64,000 nt of DNA from Clostridium sp. Marseille-Q2269 (GTDB lineage Bacteria > Bacillota > Clostridia > Clostridiales > Clostridiaceae). The notes below the pieces were generated by a model. The model was given only the letters and a program-made list of their open reading frames with translations, made no database searches and was not told the origin of the DNA. The stretch spans positions 1 to 64,000 of the forward strand of contig NZ_CALSFS010000001.1 of NCBI RefSeq assembly GCF_943736985.1. The letters run 5' to 3'. This document shows, in pieces, positions 1 through 8,761 of this stretch (the first letter of the stretch is position 1; each line of letters starts with the position of its first letter). The translations under genes and the position numbers were made by a program.

Positions 1-97
1 CATTAATAATGAACTTTACAATTACTTAAATGATGTAAATTATGGAATGTCTAAGCCTCAATTTAATCATTTAACCAATATTGCTAATGGATTAATA
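1..97 (+). pseudogene. IS701-like transposase fragment (N-terminal part)
   Basis: Bases 1-96 match the intact transposase gene at 45294-46511 (reverse complement of 46393-46488) with a single mismatch, at position 85 (T here, C in the full copy). The translated piece covers transposase residues 9-40. After about base 96 the match stops abruptly and the reading frame runs into unrelated sequence. The rest of this copy lies upstream of the window or is lost. What is seen is a 95/96-base identity; that it is a deletion remnant of the same insertion sequence is inference, since the left part is outside the window. Confidence 0.9.
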
Positions 98-121
98 TTG
101 ATCAGGATTTTTATAATTAAA

Positions 122-195
122 ATTAGAAGCATTCTTACCACAACTTTTTAGCTTGATATTTAGTATTATGCATGCTAATTTTGAATGCTTCTAAT
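122..195. repeat. 13-bp perfect inverted repeat, 48-bp spacer
   Basis: Arms at 122-134 (ATTAGAAGCATTC) and 183-195 (GAATGCTTCTAAT) are perfect complements. The element sits between the transposase fragment and the 3' end of the BclA-like gene. The large loop and the lack of a U-run make it a poor intrinsic terminator. It may be a scar of mobile DNA or a weak 3' structure of the spore gene. Confidence 0.5.
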
Positions 196-230
196 AAAAT
201 AACTTCTACAGCTTAATTCTAAAATTATTT

Positions 231-899
231 TTAGTTACTTAGTTTTTGTATAAGAATAGATGCATTTGAATTAATCTGGGTACCTCCACTCAGTGTTTGT
301 AAAGTTACAGCTGACGCACTTGAGTGATTTCTCAAGGTTAAAACGTCTCCTGTGGCAGCAGTAATTATTACCATACCTGGATTTGGCTGGGTGCCTGCTC
401 CAGAACCGTAAACACTTCCAGTAACAGGACCTCCATTTTGAAAAAGAGTAAACTGGTTAGGTTCAACGCCAGCTACATTAAACCATACTGCATAATCTCC
501 AGCAGTACCGAGACTAATTGAAGTTGTTCCAGGTGCATGGGTTATTGGGCCAACAATGATGCCATTGTTGCTAAAGTTTATATCAGCTTCTATTGCAACA
601 ACCTGTGCGGATAGATTATAGATATACGCATAATTTTCAATTGTTGTTCCAGTAGGACCACTAGGACCAGTAACACCAGTAGGCCCAGTAGCACCAGTAA
701 CACCAGTAGCACCACTAGGACCAGTAGGACCAGTAGGTCCAATAGGACTTCTACAGCAACAGTGTAGTTTTAGAGGAAGGCTTGGATTATTACAGTAACG
801 ACGACTTAGTGCAGATATCAAGTTTGGTGAACCGTTTTCATATTTATTTATAGATTTACTATTAGTTGTTTTGGCATAACATTTATTAGTTCTATCCAT
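231..899 (-). CDS. BclA-like collagen-repeat exosporium/spore surface protein
   Basis: The 222-residue product has a polar, Cys-containing N-terminal part (residues 1-53, with CCC at 47-49). Ten Gly-X-Y triplets rich in GPT, GVT and GAT follow (54-83). The C-terminal part (about 88-222) is a beta-rich domain like the trimeric C-terminal domain of Bacillus BclA and clostridial BclA proteins. There is no signal peptide, as expected for a protein assembled on the spore from the mother cell. BclA family members form the hair-like nap of the exosporium. An AGGAGG site lies just upstream of the ATG, and a sigma-K-type promoter lies at 946-972. The gene is monocistronic. The triplet tract is short and probably length-variable among strains. 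The family call is firm; the exact surface layer is inferred. Confidence 0.88.
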   Translation of the reverse strand: MDRTNKCYAKTTNSKSINKYENGSPNLISALSRRYCNNPSLPLKLHCCCRSPIGPTGPTGPSGATGVTGATGPTGVTGPSGPTGTTIENYAYIYNLSAQVVAIEADINFSNNGIIVGPITHAPGTTSISLGTAGDYAVWFNVAGVEPNQFTLFQNGGPVTGSVYGSGAGTQPNPGMVIITAATGDVLTLRNHSSASAVTLQTLSGGTQINSNASILIQKLSN

Positions 900-924
900 A
901 AAAATTCCTCCTAATAAGGTATTC

Positions 925-942
925 TAGGTGATTAATCACCTA
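925..942. promoter_or_regulatory. 18-bp perfect palindrome at the BclA-like gene start site
   Basis: TAGGTGATTAATCACCTA (925-942) is a perfect palindrome directly downstream of the sigma-K -10 box and upstream of the ribosome site. It therefore covers the predicted transcription start. It could be an operator for a late mother-cell regulator, or a 5' stem stabilising the mRNA. The palindrome is seen; the function is inferred. Confidence 0.5.
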
Positions 943-945
943 AGA

Positions 946-972
946 TATTATATGCTTTTAAGGTAATGGTGT
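946..972 (-). promoter_or_regulatory. Sigma-K-type promoter of the BclA-like gene
   Basis: On the minus strand the sequence reads AC, 16 bases, then CATATAATA. This matches the sigma-K pattern AC-N16-CATANNNTA, with the -35 at 971-972 and the -10 at 946-954. Position and timing fit a late mother-cell spore coat/exosporium gene. The match was made by eye, without mapped transcripts. Confidence 0.6.
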
Positions 973-1104
973 TATTATGCACACGTTTAGTTGCATGAAT
1001 TATATCTTGTTTTAAAGGCTTTCTTTAATTAAATATTTAGAACTTTTGTGTCAATAGACGCATTTAAATAAGATGCTTTAATAGAGATGTTAGAGAATTG
1101 TTGC

Positions 1105-1193
1105 TAGTATAAAGTAGTGGACACATTAAATCGAACTAAGTAAAATAATATTTAGTTAAGAAAGGATGTGTCCATTTAATTGGGATCAGTTCA
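1105..1193. mobile_element. Probable IS3/IS150-family end remnant
   Basis: Read on the minus strand from 1193, the sequence begins TGAACTGATCCCAATTAAAT and continues GGACACAT. This resembles the usual left end of IS150-group elements (TGAACTGACCCC followed by TGGACA). A second copy of the inner motif in inverted orientation lies at 1118-1126 (TGGACACAT), opposite ATGTGTCCA at 1166-1174. No transposase remains, so this looks like a fused or deleted pair of ends. The rest of 973-1592 holds no gene that I can support, only a short palindrome at 1228-1244. Confidence 0.4.
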
Positions 1194-1592
1194 TTTTACA
1201 GAAGTCCTCCTTTTTAATTAATAATAGTTTCTTATTATAAGAAATAAGTATTATAAAAGAAGTGATTAAATGGAATATACAAATTTTTGTAGGTTTTATT
1301 GGTTCCTAATTAAAATGTATGTTCATAAGTATATAACAAAACAAATGAGAAATTGTTACTAAAATAATAAAAAATATATAATATACAAATGAATTATCCT
1401 AAAATAATTATTGGAACAAAGGAAGATAATAGAATATAATTGAATTAAAAGACCATTCTTAATAAGTAGTTCTTATTAAAATGATATTTTATAAAAAATT
1501 AACTAAAGAATGTGAAGTTTTTAGTATAGAACAAAAGATAAAAATTTTGATGAATAGATTAGAGTATTTTAAATGGAGGTATTGAGAAGTTT

Positions 1593-2462
1593 ATGAGGTA
1601 TGAAGGCAATATATATAGGCCACCTAGTGAAGCCAATAGTTTAATTTTACAGATTACTATAGGTTGTTCTCATAATAAATGTAGCTTTTGTTCTATGTAT
1701 AAAAACGAGAAATTTAGAGTAAGGGAACTAAAAGATATATTTGAGGACTTAGAGGAGAGTCAAAAATATTATAGAAGAATAGAAAAAGTATTTTTAGCTG
1801 ATGGAGATGCCCTTTGTTTAAAAACAGAAAATTTAAAAAAAATATTATTAAAAATAAAGGAGACCCAACCATATTGCAGGAGAGTTGGTATATATGCTAC
1901 AGCTAAAGATGTATTAAGAAAGACTGTAGAAGAATTAAAAGAGCTTAGAGAATTAGGGTTAGGAATAATTTATATGGGGCTTGAAAGTGGCAGTGCTGAA
2001 ATTTTAGAGGACATAAATAAAGATGTTACTATAGATGAGTATGTAGAAGCATGTAAAAAAACTAAGGCTAGTGGTATAAAATCATCTATAACTGTAATAT
2101 CTGGCCTTGGAGGAAAAGAAAAGTGGAAAAAGCACGCTGTAGAAACGGGAAAAATACTATCTCTGATGGATCCAGATTATGTTGGATTATTAACTCTTCT
2201 TTTAGATGAAGATACAGAGATGACAGAGCAGGTTAAAAGAGGAGAGATTACATTATTAAAGCCAGAAGAAATTATGAGAGAAACAAAGTTAATGTTAGAA
2301 AATATGAATGTATCTAATTGTGTGTTTAGAAGCAATCATGCCTCTAACTATGTAGCATTAGGAGGAACTTTACCACAGGATAAAGAAAAATTAATAAAGA
2401 TTATAGAGAATATATTAAAAGAAGATTTTTATTATAAGGAAGATATATATAGATTATTATAA
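1593..2462 (+). CDS. Radical SAM protein of unknown substrate
   Basis: The 289-residue protein has its iron-sulfur cysteines at 25, 30 and 33 (GCSHNKCSFC). The spacing is CX4CX2C rather than the classical CX3CX2C. The later LADGDAL segment (about 69-75) and GLESGS segment (about 129-134) fit the SAM-binding strands of the barrel. Radical SAM enzymes use a [4Fe-4S] cluster to cleave S-adenosylmethionine; the substrate here is unknown. The sequence resembles the short, stand-alone COG1032-type subfamily without an extra C-terminal iron-sulfur domain. GGAGGT at 1575-1580 supports the ATG at 1593. It stands about 190 bases before the flavoprotein gene on the same strand, so a shared role is possible but not shown. 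Confidence 0.85.
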   Translation: MRYEGNIYRPPSEANSLILQITIGCSHNKCSFCSMYKNEKFRVRELKDIFEDLEESQKYYRRIEKVFLADGDALCLKTENLKKILLKIKETQPYCRRVGIYATAKDVLRKTVEELKELRELGLGIIYMGLESGSAEILEDINKDVTIDEYVEACKKTKASGIKSSITVISGLGGKEKWKKHAVETGKILSLMDPDYVGLLTLLLDEDTEMTEQVKRGEITLLKPEEIMRETKLMLENMNVSNCVFRSNHASNYVALGGTLPQDKEKLIKIIENILKEDFYYKEDIYRLL

Positions 2463-2654
2463 AGAAGATGTATATGTTATACGATCAATTTAAATAAACT
2501 TAACAGGGCTCAGAAAAAGATTAAAATTAAGAATTATTAATAACAAATATTCCCCTTAAGTAGATATAACTGGAAGTATTTATGCATCTATTTTAGGGGA
2601 TTTTTTATAAGAAAATATTGATTAGATTCAAAAATTTTATGGAGGAATTTTTGT

Positions 2655-3398
2655 ATGAAGTGTTTGGTTATTCATGGTAGTCCAAGAAGGGGACATACAT
2701 GGGATGTTTTAAATATAGCTGAGAAAGAAATGAAGAGAAATGGACAAATACAGTTTGAACATATTGAACTGGCAAAAGAAAATATAATAAATTGCGTTGG
2801 ATGTTTCAATTGTATTTTTAAAGGAGAAGATAAATGTCCTCATAAAGAGAGCATGACAAAAATAGTAGATAAAATAGAAAAATCGGATGCTTTAATAGTT
2901 ACCTCTCCTGTGTATTCTATGCAGGTTACAGGACTTTTAAAAAATTTTATAGACCATATGTCCTACAACTTTCATAGACCAAGATTCTTTACAAAGAAAG
3001 CTCTAGTAATAACTACCACAGCAGGTGCTGGACACAAAGATGCAGCTAATTATATAAGAAATGTATTATATTATTGGGGATTCAATCATGTACAAACTAT
3101 CCCTATAGCCTATAGAAATGTTAAATTAACAGATAAAAATAAAAATAGAGTGATTACTGCCGCCAAAAGTTTTATGTTAGATTTAAAGTCTAATAAGTTG
3201 CATAGACCTTCAATAAAATCTGTAGTAATGTTTAATATTTGGAGAGCTATGGCAAGAGAAAAATATGAAGAAGGAACTGCAGATTATGATTATTGGACTA
3301 ATACTGGTTTAGAAAATTACCCTTTTTCAAAAGAGGTAAAGATAAGTATGTTTAAAAGATTAATAGGTAATTTTATGTATAAAGTTATAAGTAAATAA
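2655..3398 (+). CDS. Flavodoxin-fold NAD(P)H-dependent oxidoreductase / iron-sulfur flavoprotein-like
   Basis: The 247-residue protein starts with the flavodoxin-like beta1-loop IHGSPRRGHT (residues 6-15), which binds FMN phosphate in the NADPH-dependent FMN reductase family. A cysteine cluster CVGCFNC (residues 47-53) followed by KCPH around 60 resembles the compact cysteine motif of iron-sulfur flavoproteins. TSPVYSMQVTG (about 84-94) is the usual second FMN loop. The C-terminal extension of about 70 residues is basic and aromatic. It probably carries out electron transfer with an unknown partner in the cytoplasm. GGAGGA lies 10 bases before the ATG. Whether the cysteines bind a cluster is inferred. 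Confidence 0.82.
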   Translation: MKCLVIHGSPRRGHTWDVLNIAEKEMKRNGQIQFEHIELAKENIINCVGCFNCIFKGEDKCPHKESMTKIVDKIEKSDALIVTSPVYSMQVTGLLKNFIDHMSYNFHRPRFFTKKALVITTTAGAGHKDAANYIRNVLYYWGFNHVQTIPIAYRNVKLTDKNKNRVITAAKSFMLDLKSNKLHRPSIKSVVMFNIWRAMAREKYEEGTADYDYWTNTGLENYPFSKEVKISMFKRLIGNFMYKVISK

Positions 3399-3465
3399 TT
3401 TTATATAAATTGTATTATTCGTCGTATTAAAAGCATTAATAAGGGTCAATTATTATTTTAAAATA

Positions 3466-3494
3466 TTGACATAAATCTTTAAATATGTTATATA
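3466..3494 (+). promoter_or_regulatory. Sigma-A promoter of htpG
   Basis: TTGACA (3466-3471), a 17-base spacer and TATATA (3489-3494) make a near-consensus vegetative promoter. The predicted start is a few bases before the CIRCE operator at 3506-3532, so a repressor bound there would block transcription initiation. Confidence 0.75.
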
Positions 3495-3505
3495 AAAAGT
3501 AGAAG

Positions 3506-3532
3506 TTAGCACTCTATGTATTAAAGTGCTAA
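3506..3532 (+). promoter_or_regulatory. CIRCE operator (HrcA binding site) upstream of htpG
   Basis: TTAGCACTC, nine bases, then AAGTGCTAA matches the CIRCE consensus TTAGCACTC-N9-GAGTGCTAA with one mismatch (first base of the right arm). It lies at the predicted transcription start of htpG. CIRCE is the binding site of the heat-shock repressor HrcA; control of htpG by HrcA follows from this position. Confidence 0.93.
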
Positions 3533-3607
3533 CAATAATATTACATAACATTACAGTAGATAAGTAAAAATTTATTTATAGTTTTTATTCTGAAGGGAGA
3601 GACTGAT

Positions 3608-5488
3608 ATGGAAACTAAACAATTTAAAGCAGAGTCTAAAAGACTTTTAGATCTTATGATTAATTCAATTTATACTCATAAGGAGATTTTTTTAAGAGAA
3701 CTTATTTCTAATGCTAGTGATGCTATTGATAAGGTTTATTACAAAACACTAACAGATGATTCTCTAAAATTCGAAAAAGATGATTATTATGTTAAAGTAA
3801 TCTCTGATAAGGAAAATAGAATTTTAAAAATAAGTGATACTGGTATAGGAATGACAAAGGAAGAACTTGATAATAATCTTGGAGTTATAGCTAAAAGTGG
3901 ATCTTTGCAATTTAAAAAAGAAAATGAGGTAAAAGAAGGCTATGATATAATAGGTCAATTTGGTGTAGGCTTCTATTCAGCTTTTTTAGTATCTGATGAT
4001 GTTACTGTTATAAGTAAAGCTTTTGGTAGTGATCAGGCTTATAAATGGCACTCTAAAGGTGCAGAAGGTTATACTATAGAACCTTGTGAAAAAGAAACTT
4101 ATGGTACAGACATTATAATTAAAATTAAAGATAATACAGAGGAAGAAAACTATGATGAGTTTTTAGACGAATATAGATTAAAATCTATAATTAAAAAATA
4201 CTCTGACTTCATTAGATATCCAATAAAAATGGATGTGACAAAGTCAAAACCTAAAGAGGATAATAAAGAGGAAATTGAAGAGTATAAAGAAGAAGAAACT
4301 ATAAATAGTATGGTTCCTATTTGGAGAAAAAATAAAAATGAATTAAATAAACAGGATTATGAGAATTTTTATGCTGAAAAGCATTATGGTTTTGATAAGC
4401 CAATAAAATATATTCATACTAGTGTAGATGGTGTAGTAAGCTACAATTCAATTTTATTTATTCCAGAGACAATACCTTATGATTTTTATACAAAAGAATA
4501 TGAAAAAGGGTTAGAACTATATTCAAATGGTGTTTTAATTATGAATAAGTGCGGAGATTTATTACCAGACTATTTTGGATTTGTTAAGGGCATCGTAGAT
4601 TCTGAAGATTTATCTCTTAATATATCTAGAGAAATATTACAACATGATAGACAATTAAAGCTTATTGCAAAAAATATAAAAACAAAAATTAAAAATGAAC
4701 TAGAGAATTTACTTAAAAAAGAAAGAGAAAAATACGAAAAATTCTATAAATCCTTTGGAAGACAATTAAAATATGGTGTATATAGTGATTTTGGAAGTAA
4801 CAAAGATGTATTACAAGATTTATTAATGTTCTATTCATCTAAAGAGAAAAAGATGGTTACTCTAGATGAATATGTTTCAAGAATGCCAGAAGAACAGAAA
4901 TATATCTATTACGCTGTAGGAGAATCTAATGAAAGAATTGAAAAACTTCCACAAATAGAAGGAGTATTAGATAAAGGATATGAAGTATTATACTTTACAG
5001 ATGATATAGATGAATTTGCTATTAAGATGCTTATGAAATATAAGGATAAAGAATTTAAATCCGTATCAAGTGGTGACTTAGGCATAGAAGGAGAGGAAAA
5101 GGAAAATACATCTAATGCTGACGATAAAGAAAATAAAGAGTTATTTGAAGCTATGAAAGACATATTATCAGGAAAAGTTAAAGATGTTAGAGCTTCTAAG
5201 AGATTGAAAAACCATCCTGTATGCTTATCAAATGAAGGTGAACTTTCAATTGATATGGAAAAAGTATTAAGTGCTATGCCTAATAATGAGAATATAAAAG
5301 CGGATAAAGTTTTAGAAATAAATACAAATCATCATGTATTTGAATCATTAAAAAAATCTTATGAAGAAGACAAAGACAAACTTAAATTGTATACAGATTT
5401 GTTATATAATCAAGCTTTACTTATAGAAGGATTAACAATAAATGATCCTGTAGAATTTACAAATAACATTTGTAAAATAATGAAATAG
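3608..5488 (+). CDS. htpG: Molecular chaperone HtpG (Hsp90)
   Basis: The 626-residue protein has full HtpG length. The N-terminal GHKL ATPase shows [12 protein letters not shown] (about 31-42), DTGIGM (about 78-83) and [15 protein letters not shown] (about 117-131). The middle domain carries the conserved NISREILQ segment near 338-345, and the C-terminal dimerisation part follows. HtpG is a cytosolic ATP-dependent chaperone. AAGGGAGA sits upstream of the ATG. A TTGACA promoter and a CIRCE element precede the gene, so it is probably heat-inducible through HrcA. In Bacillus subtilis htpG is not in the CIRCE group, so this wiring differs from that model. The gene is monocistronic and ends at a strong hairpin shared with the convergent TPR gene. 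Confidence 0.97.
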   Translation: METKQFKAESKRLLDLMINSIYTHKEIFLRELISNASDAIDKVYYKTLTDDSLKFEKDDYYVKVISDKENRILKISDTGIGMTKEELDNNLGVIAKSGSLQFKKENEVKEGYDIIGQFGVGFYSAFLVSDDVTVISKAFGSDQAYKWHSKGAEGYTIEPCEKETYGTDIIIKIKDNTEEENYDEFLDEYRLKSIIKKYSDFIRYPIKMDVTKSKPKEDNKEEIEEYKEEETINSMVPIWRKNKNELNKQDYENFYAEKHYGFDKPIKYIHTSVDGVVSYNSILFIPETIPYDFYTKEYEKGLELYSNGVLIMNKCGDLLPDYFGFVKGIVDSEDLSLNISREILQHDRQLKLIAKNIKTKIKNELENLLKKEREKYEKFYKSFGRQLKYGVYSDFGSNKDVLQDLLMFYSSKEKKMVTLDEYVSRMPEEQKYIYYAVGESNERIEKLPQIEGVLDKGYEVLYFTDDIDEFAIKMLMKYKDKEFKSVSSGDLGIEGEEKENTSNADDKENKELFEAMKDILSGKVKDVRASKRLKNHPVCLSNEGELSIDMEKVLSAMPNNENIKADKVLEINTNHHVFESLKKSYEEDKDKLKLYTDLLYNQALLIEGLTINDPVEFTNNICKIMK

Positions 5489-5537
5489 ATATATATTTTA
5501 GAAAAGATTTTTCAATAATATTAATATAAAAATTTAT

Positions 5538-5601
5538 AACATAAATAGGGTAAGTAGATAAATTTGTTTTTACACAAATCTATCTACTTACCTATTATGT
5601 T
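5538..5601. terminator. Bidirectional hairpin between htpG and the TPR gene
   Basis: A long imperfect stem runs from 5538-5567 to 5574-5601 around a short loop. The genes on both sides converge on it. It is the likely terminator for htpG, and the frameshift-extended TPR frame also ends at its edge (stop at 5600-5602). Confidence 0.75.
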
Positions 5602-6171
5602 ATTTAAAACTAGAAAGAGAAATAATTTTTTTATTAAATTTATCATTACAGTTATCATACATTTCATCATAAAAAGAAGGGTTATTTTCTTTACAATCTA
5701 GAGCATTCATATAGTCAAGTATGGCATGTTTAAATTTTTTTATTTTATAATATATGTTCCTCTATTTAAATAAATATTTTTGTTTTCAGGTGTTAACTTA
5801 ATTGCATTACTATAGTCTTTTATGGAAGGAGAATATCTTTTTAAATTGTAGTAAGCAAAAGCTCTGTTTTGGTAGGCTTCACTATCGTTTGGATCTTCGT
5901 GTATAGCTTTTGTAAATTCAATGGCGGCTCTTTTATAATCATCTATAGCTTTATTATATTTTTTTAATTTTTTATATAATTCTGCTCTATTAAAGTAGGC
6001 ATCTATAAAATAAGGATTAAGTTTTATGCCTATAGTATATAGTTTGATTTTTTCTTTAATATCTGAGGCATAGTAGGCATCAGAAAAAATCTTTTCTGCA
6101 CAAACTTTATTCTTTTTTATTTTAGATGTTTTCTTTTCACATTTAAACTCATTAAAATTTACACATTTCAT
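5600..6171 (-). CDS. TPR-repeat protein, interrupted by a one-base frameshift
   Basis: The open frame from 6171 gives 143 residues ending at 5740. It contains tetratricopeptide repeats (for example AYFNRAELYKKLKKYNKAI and AYQNRAFAYYNLKRYSPSI) with no signal peptide. The last repeat breaks off after YLNRG. Shifting one base near 5755-5760 (GGAACA instead of an expected GGAAACA on the coding strand) restores a canonical TPR (NIYYKIKKFKHAILDYMNAL). It then continues for about 50 codons to a TAA at 5600-5602. The intact gene would thus encode about 190 residues. TPR proteins are protein-protein scaffolds; the partner is unknown. The frameshift may be a real mutation or a sequencing error. Confidence 0.8.
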
Positions 6172-6295
6172 AAGTTAATAAATCCTTTCAAAATTTTTGC
6201 ACTCAACTTTATTTTATGCATATTTTTCTATAAGGACAATAGAATATTTTAATATATAAAATAACTATAGGTGACCAATAGACATATATAAATAA

Positions 6296-6354
6296 TAAAT
6301 AAAGCTCAAATCTATATGTAATAAAATTATTTATATATTTGAGCTTTATTTATT
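6296..6354 (-). terminator. Hairpin downstream of the germination operon
   Basis: AAAGCTCAAAT (6301-6311) pairs with ATTTGAGCTTT (6337-6347), and flanking A/T bases extend the stem. It lies between the end of the minus-strand ger operon (6489) and the promoter region of the TPR gene. Confidence 0.65.
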
Positions 6355-6488
6355 TAACTTAGTATAGAGGATTTATCATATGGCGATATGTAAATATAAA
6401 ACAATGTATTATAATTTATAGATATATGAATTAGTGTTAATTCATGATAAGTGTGTATTAATTGTATTCAGTTTTATTATTTCTTTGT

Positions 6489-7571
6489 TTATTCTTTTTT
6501 TTGATTTATTCGAACAAATAGGGCAATTGAAGCAGTGAAAATTATATTGTAAATTATAAATATGGGCATGATTTTGCTAGAAATTTCATTTGATTTAGTT
6601 ACAGTTCCATAAAAAGATGATATCAAGATCATTAAAGGAACTGTTAACAATAATATAGCTTTTTTGCTTATTTTCTTTGTGAATTGGCTTAGTTCTTGAA
6701 TTGCAACAAAATAACAATTGTATATACATTTAAACATAGTTAGGCTCCATAAAGACATAAATATAAATCTAAAAGAATTTATTACTGGTATAACTAAGCT
6801 TTCTGTAACAGTAACTATTGGCCATAAAAATTGTAAACTGGCTTCTATACCAAAATAAAGTATATCTGTAATAGTGAAGACTACATAAATAGTTGTTACA
6901 AAAAGCAGTGCTTTTAATCCACAGCTTTTAATTTTTCCCTTATCTTTAGCGAATGGATATAGCAATAGAATTACTTCTATTAGAGAATAGGAGAAAATGG
7001 TTTCTTTAGCAGCTAATATTATGTTTAATGGGTTGGTACCTAATATAGGTTTTATATTCATAATATTTGCATCCTTTAGAGCAATTAAGGGTATAAAAAA
7101 TATTATAATAGTTAAAAAAAATATAACTTCATTTAATTTACCTAATATTTTAAATCCTTGCCATATAGTATAAGCTATAAGGATATATAAAAGTATTAAT
7201 AAAGTCCATTTATTTAAAAATTGAACCATATAAATATGCAATATGCTAGATACGTCTGTTGCTACTTTTGTGGCTATAAATATAAAGTATGAAATAAAAA
7301 TTAAATTTAAAATAGATCCCAGTATATTACCGAAAATTTTTTTGCTTAAAACAAGTATATTTTCATTTGGATGATTTTTGCATAAATAATTTGCTATGAA
7401 TATTATATACAAAGGATATATAGCTCCTAATATAACAGATATCCAACCATCTTGTTTGGCAATTTGTATAACATAATTTGGTAAACTAAGGACGCTTATG
7501 CCTAGCATGGATCCTATTAAAATTAAAGTGAATTGCAATTGTGTTAATTCACTAGTTTTACTGTTGTTCAT
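6489..7571 (-). CDS. Spore germination protein, GerB family (second copy, GerB')
   Basis: The 360-residue integral membrane protein has about ten hydrophobic segments and the GerAB/amino-acid-permease-like fold. It starts LTQLQFTLILIGSMLGISVLS, the usual GerB opening. B subunits of germinant receptors sit in the spore inner membrane and contribute to germinant recognition. AGGAGG lies upstream of the ATG, and the gene begins 40 bases after the preceding GerC' gene, so it closes the five-gene operon. It is clearly homologous to, but diverged from, the B subunit at 9876-10967. Ending a ger operon with an extra B gene resembles pentacistronic clostridial receptors; the exact order here (A-B-C-C'-B') is unusual to me. 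Confidence 0.9.
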   Translation of the reverse strand: MNNSKTSELTQLQFTLILIGSMLGISVLSLPNYVIQIAKQDGWISVILGAIYPLYIIFIANYLCKNHPNENILVLSKKIFGNILGSILNLIFISYFIFIATKVATDVSSILHIYMVQFLNKWTLLILLYILIAYTIWQGFKILGKLNEVIFFLTIIIFFIPLIALKDANIMNIKPILGTNPLNIILAAKETIFSYSLIEVILLLYPFAKDKGKIKSCGLKALLFVTTIYVVFTITDILYFGIEASLQFLWPIVTVTESLVIPVINSFRFIFMSLWSLTMFKCIYNCYFVAIQELSQFTKKISKKAILLLTVPLMILISSFYGTVTKSNEISSKIMPIFIIYNIIFTASIALFVRINQKKE

Positions 7572-7611
7572 AAAATATCCTCCTAATTTTTTATTAAATA
7601 AAGTTTTTTAT

Positions 7612-8724
7612 TTAATAGTCTCCTCTACCTTCACTGTCTACTTTTACTTTTACGTTAACTTTTATTTCAGAATCTAATACTTTTTTGTTCCAATCTATAC
7701 CTGTTTGTCTTCCATATTTGGATGCAGCCACATTACCTAAGCTTAACATATCAACTTTTGAAGTGTTTTTCATTTTATTTATAAAGGCATTGCACTTTTT
7801 TTCTACGTGATTTTCCATGTCATTTTGAAAGCGCTTTAGTACTTTTGGATTATTATTTAAATCCTTGTATAATTCATTGGAGACTATAGGTCCCTTAAGA
7901 GAAATATTTATTACAAATTTATATTTATCGCCTTCTTTATAGCACTTCACATTTCTTTCAGCTCTAGGATAATAATTTATATATTCTTTGGAACTTTTTT
8001 GAATAGTTAACATACCTTTACCTTTATTTTCTCTTAATAGATTTAGAGATCTTACATCTTCCATTCCTAATTTTGTTACCATTTTAGTTTTGTTAAAAAT
8101 AGCCAGACCTGTGATTTTTAATTTGTTTTCCACAATATCTATATAAGGAACAACTGGATTGATTCCCTCAGTGCTAGATTTAATAATAAAGTCCATTAAT
8201 GTATATTTTTTAGGGAAAAAATTATAATTATATAGGTGTTCTACTAATGAACCTACATATTCCTCCGTTCCATGAAAATGATCTACTTCATATTGTAAAA
8301 TATCTTCAGCTTTACCATTACAGATTACCATTTTTGCATTATCATTTACAGCAGGGTTATTAAGAAGTATATCTATTATAGTGCTTACTCCAAATGTAGC
8401 AAATTTTTCACTAATAACCAAAGACTCTTCTAAACCTAATATAAAGTCTCTACTAGCCATTAATTGTCTTGTATTTCTAGTATCTCCCAAATCTATAGCT
8501 TCAGAAGTTATTAAATTACTTTCGTTAGGTGATTTACTTTCTGAAAAGTAAACTCTAAGAGGAACACTATACATGACTTCATTTCCTGATTTCTCCATTA
8601 TGTCGTAACCAATGCTACTGGGAAGATTTAACTCATCAATCCCAGCGCCCCGTTCTCCTATGAAATTTATAAGTATAATTAAAATGAAAGATATTCTTAA
8701 TAGGGTTTTAATTTTACGTTTCAT
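7612..8724 (-). CDS. Spore germination protein, Ger(x)C family (second copy, GerC')
   Basis: This Ger(x)C-type protein has about 370 residues. I place the start at the ATG ending at 8724, because GGAGAAGGTG sits just before it; a GTG three codons upstream (8733) is the longer option. The hydrophobic N-terminus (ISFILIILINFIG) is followed by ERGAGIDELNLPSSIG, aligning with the usual GCWDxxEIxxLAIxxxIG. There is no cysteine, so the lipobox is missing. The C-terminal domain ends with the typical W-x-KKVLDSEIKVNVKVKV pattern. C subunits are normally lipoproteins on the outer face of the spore inner membrane. This copy must be anchored by an uncleaved segment or another subunit. It is a close tandem paralogue of the next gene upstream. 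Confidence 0.9.
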   Translation of the reverse strand: MKRKIKTLLRISFILIILINFIGERGAGIDELNLPSSIGYDIMEKSGNEVMYSVPLRVYFSESKSPNESNLITSEAIDLGDTRNTRQLMASRDFILGLEESLVISEKFATFGVSTIIDILLNNPAVNDNAKMVICNGKAEDILQYEVDHFHGTEEYVGSLVEHLYNYNFFPKKYTLMDFIIKSSTEGINPVVPYIDIVENKLKITGLAIFNKTKMVTKLGMEDVRSLNLLRENKGKGMLTIQKSSKEYINYYPRAERNVKCYKEGDKYKFVINISLKGPIVSNELYKDLNNNPKVLKRFQNDMENHVEKKCNAFINKMKNTSKVDMLSLGNVAASKYGRQTGIDWNKKVLDSEIKVNVKVKVDSEGRGDY

Positions 8725-8761
8725 TTTTATCACCTTCTCCTAAAGCTAATAATATAAATGT

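Noticed and set aside
54..230. Possible small RNA or riboswitch in the window start
   Set aside because: Only a 13-bp inverted repeat with a large loop is seen; there is no conserved motif or terminator.
231..899. Phage tail fibre with collagen repeats
   Set aside because: There are no phage neighbours, and the C-terminal domain and sigma-K promoter fit a spore BclA protein.
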